In this document: positions 8,335 through 15,160 of the stretch, one piece after another
Layout of the letters: every line of letters starts with the position of its first letter
Numbering within the stretch: the first letter of the stretch is position 1
IMG/VR virus record: IMGVR_UViG_3300017788_000162
Location: 1 to 24,732 of that record
Origin: a virus
Reading direction: 5' to 3' (one strand)
DNA: 24,732 nucleotides
Translations under genes and position numbers: made by a program
The notes under the pieces: model-generated
The model's input: only the letters and a program-made list of their open reading frames with translations
Database searches by the model: none
Told to the model about the DNA's origin: nothing

Positions 8335-9015
8335 TTAAAAGCCCCATCTTAATCCTAACCCATAACAAATGGTGTTTTCCGGTCTCACTTCTGGGATGTA
8401 ATAAGAAAAAACTCCATCACTGGCAAAAGCATGTAGCTTCTGAGCATTAATAAAAACCAAAGTAGCTCGAAGTGCAAAATCAGGATTAAAAAAATAATTT
8501 CCGCCTAAGGTAATGCGTCTTAATGAGCGAGAGACTTCTAATCTGCGATTAGTTGAACCAATGAGACCATCCAATTGTAAGGTTTTTCTTTGAAAAATGG
8601 CTTTAGTCTGTGAAACACCAATCCCACCAAAAAATTGTAGTGGCAACTGGCTATAAGTCGGTGTTAAAACAAAAAAATCTATATGAGGGCCTTTCAAAAC
8701 AAAAGAAGATTTAAAGGTCACCGGCGCAACAATAGGCAATACAGGCGTTCCCGCTGAATACTCTCCTGCAGGTAACGTACTGGTTTTGGAAGCACTTAGA
8801 TATTGATAGCCAGCTTCAATCGCAAATAAAGAATTTAAATGAATGCCTAAAAATGGATTAGCACCGATGGAATTTCTTTTATACAGGTTGTCGCCAAAGT
8901 TCCTTTTAAAACACATCTTGCAAAACTGCGTTTCTGCACCACCATAAAAAGAAGGCTCAAATGCATGAGCCTGACAGAAAAATGCTAGCAAAGTAGTGAT
9001 AAGCAATCGCTTCAT
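8335..9015 (-). CDS. Outer-membrane beta-barrel protein with signal peptide
   Basis: The 226-residue precursor begins with a clear signal peptide (MKRLLITTLLAFFCQAHA, likely cleaved after AHA at residue 18). The mature part shows repeated amphipathic beta strands, such as LFAIEAGYQYLSA, LPLQFFGGIGVS, ITLGGNYFF and FALRATLVFI. It ends in GLGLRWGF, and a C-terminal Phe is the usual signal for insertion by the BAM machinery. Size and pattern fit a small eight-stranded OmpA/OmpW-like barrel. Two Cys in KMCFKRNF and the preceding FCK are unusual for a barrel. The ATG has AGGAG about eight bases upstream, and a promoter-like sequence lies in the 84-base gap before it. In a prophage it could alter the host surface, for example to block re-infection, but that role is inferred. 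Confidence 0.85.
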   Translation of the reverse strand: MKRLLITTLLAFFCQAHAFEPSFYGGAETQFCKMCFKRNFGDNLYKRNSIGANPFLGIHLNSLFAIEAGYQYLSASKTSTLPAGEYSAGTPVLPIVAPVTFKSSFVLKGPHIDFFVLTPTYSQLPLQFFGGIGVSQTKAIFQRKTLQLDGLIGSTNRRLEVSRSLRRITLGGNYFFNPDFALRATLVFINAQKLHAFASDGVFSYYIPEVRPENTICYGLGLRWGF

Positions 9016-9039
9016 CGGAGTCTCCTAAAATAGGGAATT

Positions 9040-9080
9040 ATTATAAGTAAAATTATACTGGGTTTTTAAGGTTTTTCCTA
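9040..9080 (-). promoter_or_regulatory. Promoter candidate for OMP-patatin cassette
   Basis: On the leftward strand a perfect TATAAT occurs at 9057-9052, with a weak -35 (TAGGAA, 9080-9075) at 17-base spacing. A second TATAAT lies at 9045-9040. They sit in the only sizeable gap between the terminase gene and the outer-membrane protein gene. The cassette may therefore be expressed independently of the late transcript, for example in the lysogen. Confidence 0.45.
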
Positions 9081-9099
9081 ATTTTAAAAGAGTTTTTTA

Positions 9100-10530
9100 T
9101 TAGATATAGCCTGCGTTATTGGTTGTGCCATAACGGTTGTGATACATCGGGTCACGATAGTTTTCTGGAACCGCAATGCCAAGTCCTGACATGATGATAT
9201 AACGCATGCAATCCATCAGATGGTCGTCTTTTTTGTTAGGAATACCATTTTCATCTCTAGCATATTTTCGAAACTCTGAGAGTGTTTTAACGAGTGTTGA
9301 GAATATCTTGAATTGTCCTGTTTGCATGCGTTGTAGGACTTTTAAAATACCTTCTTCTTTACTATTGTTGGCAGGCGATAAATTGTTAATGCCGCATTCA
9401 GCATAAAGCCCTACCAGTGTCTTACCATCTGCTTGTTGCGAGTGGCGTCCTGCGGGATCATACACGCCAGGTATCCAGTCAATGCCAAAGTCTAATAGTT
9501 TATTCGCATGATGTTGGGGCGTACGCTCAGCGACAGCATATTCCGCATAAAGGTAAACCACATCGTTATCTCGGTCATGCGCTGCAAATAATACTGCGGT
9601 GGGATTACTCCAACCAAAGTCTATGCCAAATACTCTAGGCCAGTGCTTAGGAATATCAAAAGACTGACAGACTAACATGGACTCTGGCACAGGATAGACC
9701 ATCCCACTACCCATCCAAGGAACGCCTTTAGTACGAGCTTCTATCTCATGAGGGGACATGCCGGCCAATAAACGTTTCTTCTCCAGTTTGGATAAGTGCT
9801 TAGCATCGTCCCAGGTAATATGTGCATACCAAATGGAGTCTTTCACGGTCTCAGCAAGCCTATTGTCCATAAAGTAATTAAAGAGCTCACTGTACCCTTT
9901 AAGCGGGGTAGAGCTGACAATTATCATGCCTCTAAAATCATCGCTCGTTGCCATTGTTCGCATTTTGCATTCTTTGTAGATATCAAATGGCGATTCCTCA
10001 TCAATGAGAATTAAATCCACTTTAGAGCCCTGAAATGCCTCTCGCCCTTCTTCAAAGGTCTTAAAGGTCACTTTAGATGCACCACCTGAAACATGGTGAA
10101 CATAAAGTGTTCGATACATCTCGCTATTACCAGATTTTTTCTTATCTGCAATTAGGGAAAGATGTAAGATGCCGCGCAGTCCTTGGTCTCTATCGCCTAA
10201 CAAATCCTTCTGCAGCGTCTCTACAATCACTGGGGCTGTTTTACCCACTATCCAGGCACGGATTGGTTTATGAAATTGATATCCGTTCCAATTTGTATCG
10301 TAAAGTCCAGTTAAATGTTTAGCACACTCAATTAACGCAGCATAGGTTTTTCCAGAACGATTACCACCAGTAATAAGACGTTCTTGTGCCTCAAGGCCTG
10401 CAGCATGGAATAGAAGTTGTTTGGCGTGGGGTTGGTAGAACATGAATCGCTTGAGGTATTCAATACCCATTAACTCATCAAATTCTGCTTTTTGTTCATT
10501 CGTTAATGCAAGTATATTTGCACTATTCAT
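9100..10530 (-). CDS. Terminase large subunit
   Basis: This is the DNA-packaging motor, an ATPase plus nuclease that cuts concatemers and pumps DNA through the portal. I place the start at ATG 10530, four bases after the small-subunit stop (G between TAA and ATG), giving 476 residues. A longer frame exists from 10614, but its extra 28 residues overlap the small-subunit gene and look like shadow coding. In the shorter numbering, Walker A is GGNRSGKT (55-62) and Walker B is LILIDEE (173-179). The RNase H-type nuclease carries acidic residues in GIDFGWSNP (D304), VYDPAG (D358) and KKDDHLMD (435-440). No Shine-Dalgarno site is visible, so translation is probably coupled to the small subunit. Confidence 0.93.
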   Translation of the reverse strand: MNSANILALTNEQKAEFDELMGIEYLKRFMFYQPHAKQLLFHAAGLEAQERLITGGNRSGKTYAALIECAKHLTGLYDTNWNGYQFHKPIRAWIVGKTAPVIVETLQKDLLGDRDQGLRGILHLSLIADKKKSGNSEMYRTLYVHHVSGGASKVTFKTFEEGREAFQGSKVDLILIDEESPFDIYKECKMRTMATSDDFRGMIIVSSTPLKGYSELFNYFMDNRLAETVKDSIWYAHITWDDAKHLSKLEKKRLLAGMSPHEIEARTKGVPWMGSGMVYPVPESMLVCQSFDIPKHWPRVFGIDFGWSNPTAVLFAAHDRDNDVVYLYAEYAVAERTPQHHANKLLDFGIDWIPGVYDPAGRHSQQADGKTLVGLYAECGINNLSPANNSKEEGILKVLQRMQTGQFKIFSTLVKTLSEFRKYARDENGIPNKKDDHLMDCMRYIIMSGLGIAVPENYRDPMYHNRYGTTNNAGYI

Positions 10531-10531
10531 C

Positions 10532-10864
10532 TTATTTAGTTTTATTTTTTTGTTCAAGAAGAACAATCTTAGCTCTACCTTCTTTAACGAGATGATAAGC
10601 TTGTACTGCGTCATCAGGGATGTTAGAAATGTCTACAACGGGCTTGTTTTCAGTGACTTCAATTCCTTGCATGGGTTTACCCCAAGCTCGGTCAAGAACC
10701 ACATTAATAGCGGCTAGTCTTGTAAGGCCTCGCTCATCTTCATCTCGCATTATTTTAACGGCTAATAAAATTGCTTCCTCAGAATAACTTCTGGCAAGAT
10801 CTCTTATTTTTGGAATTGCCTTTGGTCTTCCACTCGGATTTCCAGATTTTCCTGGCTCAAACAT
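10532..10864 (-). CDS. Terminase small subunit (DUF5681-like N-terminus)
   Basis: The 110-residue protein begins MFEPGKSGNPSGRPKAIPKI, the KSGNPSGRPKG-type opening seen in phage DUF5681 proteins next to terminase genes. A helical region follows (DLARSYSEEAILLAVKIMRD and GLTRLAAINVVLDRAWGKP, about residues 22-64), and a charged tail ends in LLEQKNKTK. Small subunits bind the packaging site and regulate the large subunit, whose gene starts one base after this stop codon. ATG 10864 has GAGGG about nine bases upstream. The assignment rests on the N-terminal motif and the adjacency to the motor gene. Confidence 0.8.
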   Translation of the reverse strand: MFEPGKSGNPSGRPKAIPKIRDLARSYSEEAILLAVKIMRDEDERGLTRLAAINVVLDRAWGKPMQGIEVTENKPVVDISNIPDDAVQAYHLVKEGRAKIVLLEQKNKTK

Positions 10865-10881
10865 AGTCAGCCCTCAATTTA

Positions 10882-10911
10882 TATAAGTGCTTGTTAGCAA
10901 GCATCCTTATA
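10882..10911 (-). promoter_or_regulatory. Hairpin in terminase mRNA leader
   Basis: An interrupted stem is formed by TATAAG/CTTATA (6 bp) and GCTTG/CAAGC (5 bp) with a four-base loop. It lies 18 bases upstream of the small-terminase start codon. There is no U-run after it on the coding strand, so it is not a simple terminator. It may affect translation or mRNA stability of the late genes. Confidence 0.35.
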
Positions 10912-10997
10912 TTGTAAATTCTTATCATCTACTTAAAACAACTCACCCCTACACCAATAATCCGATTGTTAAAACAGCAAAGACGAGTTGTACAAAA

Positions 10998-11006
10998 ATT
11001 ATAACA
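10998..11006 (-). promoter_or_regulatory. Extended -10 promoter candidate for late genes
   Basis: On the leftward strand TGTTATAAT (11006-10998) is a perfect extended -10 element with no good -35 (TTTTAA at 17 bases). It lies in the 177-base gap before the small terminase gene. A weak -35 is common in activator-dependent phage late promoters, which would suit this position. Confidence 0.4.
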
Positions 11007-11041
11007 TTTTGCCATCACACTTAAAAGAAATTAATACCTGC

Positions 11042-11344
11042 TTACAAACTATACTTAACACTTTTGATCGCATCAACAACTTCTAAAAGCAAATAATGGG
11101 CTTGTTTGTTCTTATCCAAAGCATTTTTAAGAGCCATAATAATATTGTCTTTATTTGCTTGCTTAGCATCCGATGCCCCATTAAAAGCATTCTTTGAAGC
11201 ACTCTCAGTATGCTCTAGCGCCTTTTGTAGCATTCGTTGAATGGCTAACAATATATCTGGGGTAAAGTCTTTCTCAATTGAAGAGACCAAATCTTTAATT
11301 TGTTGTACTTTAATTGCCTCTAAATAATTACTATTCGCCATCAT
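11042..11344 (-). CDS. Hypothetical helical protein upstream of terminase
   Basis: This 100-residue protein starts at tandem ATG codons (11344 and 11341), with GGAGA about seven to ten bases before them. It is almost wholly helical by composition, with segments such as IKVQQIKDLVSSIEKDF, DILLAIQRMLQKALEHT and HYLLLEVVDAIKSVKYSL. Ala, Lys and Gln are abundant and there is no Cys. No family is recognised. It is separated from the small terminase by a 177-base gap holding a promoter-like element, so it may be the last gene of the middle transcript rather than a late gene. A coiled-coil regulator or a packaging accessory protein is possible. Confidence 0.6.
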   Translation of the reverse strand: MMANSNYLEAIKVQQIKDLVSSIEKDFTPDILLAIQRMLQKALEHTESASKNAFNGASDAKQANKDNIIMALKNALDKNKQAHYLLLEVVDAIKSVKYSL

Positions 11345-11433
11345 TAAATATCTCCGCTTAATTTGTTCTTTGGTCTTAAACCCATAAATTTCATTCCTGT
11401 CAGCATTAATTTGTCATTACTCTCCTCATTAGA

Positions 11434-12036
11434 CTACAAGTACGCTCTTTTCTCAATCATCCTACTTTTTCTTTCACAAAAAACTCTTTTTTCTTCGTGA
11501 ATTTTTGTATTTAGTTGCTGCTCTGTTTTTGTTGCAAGCCTTACATTTCCTGGCTCATAATGTCCATTGTTATCGATTCTGTCAATACTTAAATGTGGAT
11601 TGTTTTTCAACTTCTCTCCAAATTTTCTTATATAAAAATCTATAGCGTGTCTGGCCGATTTGAATTTAAATTGCACCCCTCTTCCACCGTAATATTTATA
11701 GAACTTATGCTCAGGATTATTACATCTTTTACACTGATCATACACGATGTTTCTAATCTTTTTTCTTAACTTTCTATCATCATTCCACTTTTCTGTTTCC
11801 TTGTTAATCCTATGCTTATTACATCCACATGATTTTTTAATATTTAAAACAGCGTATGATTGATCAATACTTATGTTTCCACAAAAAAGACATTTATACT
11901 TAAAACAAACCATATTTAATTTCTTTTTTACTCCGAAAGTTCTTACAAAAATACCCAATATTTCAAAGTTTTCTATTTGTTTGCCCACATACTTCAAATA
12001 TTTCCCGTAACCTTTACGTTTGATAACAGCATTCAT
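11434..12036 (-). CDS. Free-standing HNH-type homing endonuclease
   Basis: The 200-residue protein has two recognisable parts. Residues 17-73 form a Cys-rich module with CLFCGN (C49, C52) and KSCGCNKH (C70, C72), probably a zinc site for DNA binding. Residues 105-178 match the HNH family commonly seen in phage homing enzymes: NNPEHKFYKYYGGRGV, then LSIDRIDNNGHYEPGN and VRLATKTEQQLNT with catalytic-type Asp, His and Asn. Such enzymes nick or cut intron- or gene-less alleles and spread by repair. ATG 12036 has GGAGG about ten bases upstream. It lies between replication and packaging genes, a typical intergenic landing place. Its Lys/Asn-rich, highly AT-rich coding differs from its neighbours, which fits recent arrival. 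Confidence 0.85.
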   Translation of the reverse strand: MNAVIKRKGYGKYLKYVGKQIENFEILGIFVRTFGVKKKLNMVCFKYKCLFCGNISIDQSYAVLNIKKSCGCNKHRINKETEKWNDDRKLRKKIRNIVYDQCKRCNNPEHKFYKYYGGRGVQFKFKSARHAIDFYIRKFGEKLKNNPHLSIDRIDNNGHYEPGNVRLATKTEQQLNTKIHEEKRVFCERKSRMIEKRAYL

Positions 12037-12068
12037 TACTATTCAACCTCCAGTTATTTTTAAACCTC

Positions 12069-12671
12069 TCACAATCCACTACTTCCAACTTTAAACTGCT
12101 TTCCATAAACACCATTTGCAATCTTTTGTTCTCGAACCTTTTCGTAATTACGTCCAAGCTTCTGAAAAATTTCCTTTAAGCACTTTGCCGCAATCTCTTC
12201 CGTTTTTGCTCTAGCACCTTCTTTGTCGTACTCAATCCGGAGTGCATTACTCGGCGCTTTTGGCAAATCATGATACGCAGGCCTAGGATGTCTGCAAACA
12301 GAGTGAAACTCTATCACAGACTTGGGAGGCCACTTCTGATATTCGGTTTTTAAGTTCAAAATATCCACTAATGCACTAATAATTTGGGCCACACTGACAT
12401 CGCATAATCCGCTTAGCCAGATAGGTAAAATTCTACTGAGTGCCATTTGGCATTTTTTCTCATACTCTGCGTCTGACAAAGAAAGCCCATCTACATAATG
12501 GTGCATACCACCAAAATATTGGGCGAGAGTGGTTACAACAGAAAATATTAATTTCTTTTGGGCTTCTTCTGAAACTTGATCTAATCTTTTTACGAAAAGA
12601 ATACCATTCGAGTAGACTTCAGACATCTCATAAATCCAAGGGATTTTTTTAAATGTGTCATTGAATTGCAT
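12069..12671 (-). CDS. Replication protein P-like helicase loader (putative)
   Basis: This 200-residue protein follows the initiator gene with a 14-base overlap and has its own strong AGGAGG site nine bases before ATG 12671. The middle resembles lambda P-type proteins: a helical section (KKCQMALSRILPIWLSGLCD, about residues 72-91) is followed by VAQIISALVDI and then KWPPKSVIEFHSVC (about 117-130). The W-P-P-S-x-x-E-F-x-x-x-C pattern is the best family signature. The C-terminus is basic and helical. P proteins bring the host DnaB helicase to the initiator at the origin, and the O-P gene pair here fits that. Similarity outside the signature is weak, so the call is moderate. Confidence 0.65.
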   Translation of the reverse strand: MQFNDTFKKIPWIYEMSEVYSNGILFVKRLDQVSEEAQKKLIFSVVTTLAQYFGGMHHYVDGLSLSDAEYEKKCQMALSRILPIWLSGLCDVSVAQIISALVDILNLKTEYQKWPPKSVIEFHSVCRHPRPAYHDLPKAPSNALRIEYDKEGARAKTEEIAAKCLKEIFQKLGRNYEKVREQKIANGVYGKQFKVGSSGL

Positions 12672-13767
12672 TTATGACGACCTCCTGGCGTAAAGGAATT
12701 TCTGCCAAGGACTGCTTTGTTTCTGGCACAAACGCCGGAAAATGTTTAGCCAAGTCTGGATAAAATTTTTCGATGATGTTTCCAGTAGCAGTATTGGCTG
12801 CTTGAACCTTATCGGCGTAATTTGGCTTTTTAGACATTGCTGAATGTCCCATTACTTGCTTTGCTTCTGCTTCCTTTTGAAGCTCCTCAAAGCTTTTAGC
12901 GACATCATTCCAGCACTCTTGGTTCAGCCAGGTTGCAGGATGCTTCCAGGATGGCGACCAAAGCCCAAGACGTTCACGTTCCTCTCGTTCAGACTTTTGT
13001 GTTTCTAGAGCACTCAAAATTGCCTCTAGCGAAACTTTCCTCATCGCCTTGTCGAATGCCTTGACGGCAGCGCCTTTCCCAACCTTGAGCACATACGTAA
13101 GCCAGAACAACTCAAACGCTTTCTGATTAACGGGTTGACGTTTACGCTGAGTCTTTGCTTTAAGTTCAGGAAGTTCGTCTGAAACTTTTTGCTTTACGAT
13201 GGGTTCAACACAAACATGGTCGACCGGCAGGTTGATATTGGGGCTAAGTTTTGATTGTTCGTCTACCTTGTTTCTGGGTTCAACCTCGCGCGTATTATTT
13301 GTTTTTGGTAGATCATTGGTAGATATATGGGTAGATTGTATGCAACTATTGCACTGGATATTTGCAAAATCTGCACTGGATGAGGAACCACTTGCATAGC
13401 TTTCATTATATCCAGTGCAATAGTTTTCGTGGTTAAAAGACTGAATAATTGAGCAACTTACTTCTTCAGTCTTTGCCATATCAATTAATAGTTTTAGATT
13501 TAAATTATATTGTACAGGCATATGATTTCCATTTTTTGGTTTAGAAACAACCAACAAAATTCCTTTTGCAATCAAAGTTTTTAATGTATAAGCAATAGTC
13601 CTTTTGCAGAGTTTTGTTTTTTTAGAAAGTGTTTCAATACTTGGCCATATTTTTTCCCCTTTGTCATTACCAAAAAATGCCAACTTGTTTAACACATGTG
13701 TTTCCGTTGCCGTTAAAAGCTCTTTAGGCACATCCCCTATTAACTTGACTATTTCAAATGTATTCAT
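12658..13767 (-). CDS. Lambda O-like replication initiator with winged helix
   Basis: I choose ATG 13767 (369 residues) because it follows GAGGAAAGGA and begins after the upstream SSB-like gene. An earlier in-frame start at 13857 would overlap that gene by about 70 bases. Residues 15-72 form a winged helix (LTATETHVLNKLAFF, WPSIETLSKKTKLCKRTIAY, TLKTLIAKGILLVV) that probably binds the origin. Residues 100-210 are a low-complexity linker; the DNA encoding it contains clustered repeats. The C-terminal part has a FWLTYVLKVGKGAAVKAF segment (about 221-238) and a WKHPATWLNQECW motif, both frequent in phage O-type initiators. It is followed by a P-like gene, matching the O-P replication module. Confidence 0.8.
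   Translation of the reverse strand: MNTFEIVKLIGDVPKELLTATETHVLNKLAFFGNDKGEKIWPSIETLSKKTKLCKRTIAYTLKTLIAKGILLVVSKPKNGNHMPVQYNLNLKLLIDMAKTEEVSCSIIQSFNHENYCTGYNESYASGSSSSADFANIQCNSCIQSTHISTNDLPKTNNTREVEPRNKVDEQSKLSPNINLPVDHVCVEPIVKQKVSDELPELKAKTQRKRQPVNQKAFELFWLTYVLKVGKGAAVKAFDKAMRKVSLEAILSALETQKSEREERERLGLWSPSWKHPATWLNQECWNDVAKSFEELQKEAEAKQVMGHSAMSKKPNYADKVQAANTATGNIIEKFYPDLAKHFPAFVPETKQSLAEIPLRQEVVINAIQ
13307..13336. repeat. Three GGTAGAT repeats at helical-turn spacing
   Basis: GGTAGAT occurs at 13307-13313, 13318-13324 and 13330-13336, with start-to-start distances of 11 and 12 bases. The sites therefore face the same side of the helix. They lie in the linker-coding part of the initiator gene, next to the longer palindromic repeats, and may be additional binding sites in the origin. 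Confidence 0.5.
13344..13425. other. Candidate replication origin inside O-like gene
   Basis: A perfect 18-bp inverted repeat, AACTATTGCACTGGATAT at 13344-13361 and its complement at 13408-13425, flanks a third copy of the core. The core TGCACTGGAT occurs at 13350-13359 and 13372-13381 (direct, 22 bases apart) and inverted at 13410-13419. In lambda the origin iterons lie within the linker of gene O, and this is the same place in a comparable gene. The origin call is inference from position and repeat structure. Confidence 0.6.
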
Positions 13768-13786
13768 GGTCCTTTCCTCGTTGCTT

Positions 13787-14254
13787 TCAAAAAGGTAATT
13801 CGTCAGCTTCATTTTTAACCTGTTGCGTTCTTTGAATATCACTACTAGGACACGCATTCACTACAGCATTTTTGTTTTTAACAAGGAATTTCTTAATTTC
13901 CATCCTGTCGCCATATTGCTCATCACGCTTAATAACCAATTCGCAATGACCTTCTTTTCCGATAAGTTCTTCTAACGTCTCATGATGGCCTTGTTTATAT
14001 TCTTTATAGACGCTTGACATGCCCACGGCTTCGCATAAATCACGCAATCTATACAAATGCTGGTGAATAATATTTAACCAAATACTATCCACATCTCCTC
14101 TTACATCCACCACATGCAACTTAGCCTTTATCATTCTATTCCCTGATTTTGAGGTATAATGGTTACCTTCTCTATCTCTGTCAGAAATGGCATCAATCTC
14201 AAATTCTGCTGGCCCTTCTTTTAACAATGTTATTTCATACGCTTGATTACCCAT
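13787..14254 (-). CDS. Phage ssDNA-binding protein (DUF669-like) with SSB-type tail
   Basis: The 155-residue protein resembles DUF669-type proteins of phage recombination and replication modules. Residues 10-60 form a beta-rich start (LLKEGPAEFEIDAISDRD, then SKSGNRMIKAKLHVVDVRG), and a helical part follows with LYRLRDLCEAVGM (about residues 67-79). The C-terminus is ADELPF, an acidic tip ending in Phe like the bacterial SSB tail (DDDIPF) that recruits repair proteins. A linker of low complexity precedes it. ATG 14254 has AAGGAG seven bases upstream and overlaps the end of the preceding small gene. It probably coats ssDNA for the Sak4-like and O/P proteins encoded in the same operon. Confidence 0.75.
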   Translation of the reverse strand: MGNQAYEITLLKEGPAEFEIDAISDRDREGNHYTSKSGNRMIKAKLHVVDVRGDVDSIWLNIIHQHLYRLRDLCEAVGMSSVYKEYKQGHHETLEELIGKEGHCELVIKRDEQYGDRMEIKKFLVKNKNAVVNACPSSDIQRTQQVKNEADELPF

Positions 14255-14420
14255 TTTCTTGCTCCTTTAAAGTTAAATTAACTGTTAGCCCAAACTCAAA
14301 CCCTTCTTTGTATGCATGGTAACGACCAATGTTATACATTCCCATCAAACAGGTAAGCATAAATAAAGAAATAACTATAAAGCTCACCAAAACATATAAG
14401 TCTGTTTTATCATGACTCAT
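14247..14420 (-). CDS. 57-residue single-pass membrane protein
   Basis: ATG 14420 to TAA 14249-14247 encodes 57 residues. One membrane segment is clear (YVLVSFIVISLFMLTCLMGM, about residues 9-28), and a polar tail ends in LTLKEQENG. The start overlaps the preceding gene's stop (ATGA) and its own stop overlaps the start of the SSB-like gene, so it is tightly embedded in the early operon. Neighbouring frames on this stretch are closed. A role in superinfection exclusion or replication at the membrane is possible, but no family is recognised. Confidence 0.6.
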   Translation of the reverse strand: MSHDKTDLYVLVSFIVISLFMLTCLMGMYNIGRYHAYKEGFEFGLTVNLTLKEQENG

Positions 14421-14644
14421 ACACAATTACTCCCAATCTCATTTTTATGAATTATTTTCTTTTGACTCGGTTGTTTATAGTCAATGACGTGCTTAGAGCC
14501 TTTATAAATCAAGTGAGCAACAAATAAGAAAATAATGCTGTAAATAAAAATCCTAATTATATCAACTAGACGAAGCTTGAATTTTTTCCTCATAAACTTT
14601 TTGCCATCTATTCTCTTTTCAATTTCTTTAATTAAATGTTCCAC
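14417..14644 (-). CDS. 75-residue membrane protein with GTG start
   Basis: I place the start at GTG 14644-14642 because an ideal AAGGAGG lies five bases before it, over the stop codon of the upstream gene. An in-frame ATG at 14686 lies inside that gene and has no such site. The 75-residue product has a basic N-terminal half (IEKRIDGKKFMRKKFKLRLV) and one membrane segment (IIRIFIYSIIFLFVAHLIY, about residues 29-47). A basic tail ends in NEIGSNCV. It overlaps the next small membrane gene by four bases, so the two may act as a pair. Function unknown. Confidence 0.6.
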   Translation of the reverse strand: MEHLIKEIEKRIDGKKFMRKKFKLRLVDIIRIFIYSIIFLFVAHLIYKGSKHVIDYKQPSQKKIIHKNEIGSNCV

Positions 14645-14646
14645 GT

Positions 14647-14916
14647 TTACCTCCTTAAGTCCTCTATACATCGATTTCTTTGCCATGGTGTTCCACGATG
14701 TTCGAAATACGCTCTCATTTCATCTATTCTTTGACCGTTTTTGTATAACCAATATTCAATGGGGTACTGTTCATGTTCTATTTCTAAATCTAGTATCGTT
14801 AAAGGAACGAATTCTTTTTTTAAATAACTCTCAAACAAGTTGATCAAATTAAGTCTATGCTGTACGGCTTGAAGAGCTCGTTCTTTACTCCATTCCCAAC
14901 CTCTTTTGTTAGCCAT
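14647..14916 (-). CDS. Hypothetical 89-residue early protein
   Basis: ATG 14916 is preferred over an in-frame TTG two codons earlier because AAGGAGG lies six bases before it. The product has a basic N-terminus with two Trp (MANKRGWEWSKERALQAVQ) and a helical middle. Near the C-terminus it has QYPIEYWLYKNGQRIDEM and a Trp- and Arg-rich end (HRGTPWQRNRCIEDLRR). The start overlaps the preceding gene by eight bases, and the stop codon lies in the ribosome-binding site of the next gene. It has no recognised domain. The operon context suggests an accessory role in early replication or recombination. Confidence 0.55.
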   Translation of the reverse strand: MANKRGWEWSKERALQAVQHRLNLINLFESYLKKEFVPLTILDLEIEHEQYPIEYWLYKNGQRIDEMRAYFEHRGTPWQRNRCIEDLRR

Positions 14917-15160
14917 TTTCAACCTCCTTTTTTAAAAGCTTATTTAAAGATACTTTTAAAATGCCTAACCAGTTCTCAAGTTTTGCTGCCTGATATTTGA
15001 GGTATATGGCAAACAATCTAATGCTTGAGTCTTCTTTTACTCTAAACTCAATTTCCATGTTAGACAGGTTTCTTTCGTTAATTCTGCATTCGTCTTCAAT
15101 GGCTTCAAAGGTTCTTCTCAAATCTTGTAATATCATAACTATTTCGTCTTTACTCAGCAT
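14909..15160 (-). CDS. Hypothetical 83-residue helical early protein
   Basis: The start is set at ATG 15160 (MLSKDEIVMI), overlapping the end of the Sak4-like gene by eleven bases and preceded by AAGAAGG nine bases away. Longer in-frame extensions lie entirely within the Sak4-like gene. The product is almost all helix, with RRTFEAIEDECRINERNLSN (about residues 15-34) and AIYLKYQAAKLENWLGILKV (about 52-71). Tight overlap with the annealing-protein gene suggests the two products are made together. No family is recognised. Confidence 0.55.
   Translation of the reverse strand: MLSKDEIVMILQDLRRTFEAIEDECRINERNLSNMEIEFRVKEDSSIRLFAIYLKYQAAKLENWLGILKVSLNKLLKKEVENG

Noticed and set aside
10531-10614. 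Longer N-terminus for the large terminase
   Set aside because: It overlaps the small-terminase gene by over 80 bases, the extra residues look like frame-shadow sequence, and a coupled ATG lies right after the small-subunit stop.
10918-11018. 28-codon Cys-rich leftward ORF in the gap before small terminase
   Set aside because: There is no ribosome-binding site, it overlaps the extended -10 promoter candidate, and its composition is what AT-rich noncoding DNA would give.
13768-13857. Longer N-terminus for the O-like initiator
   Set aside because: It would overlap the end of the SSB-like gene by about 70 bases, whereas ATG 13767 has a proper ribosome-binding site and begins the recognisable domain closely.
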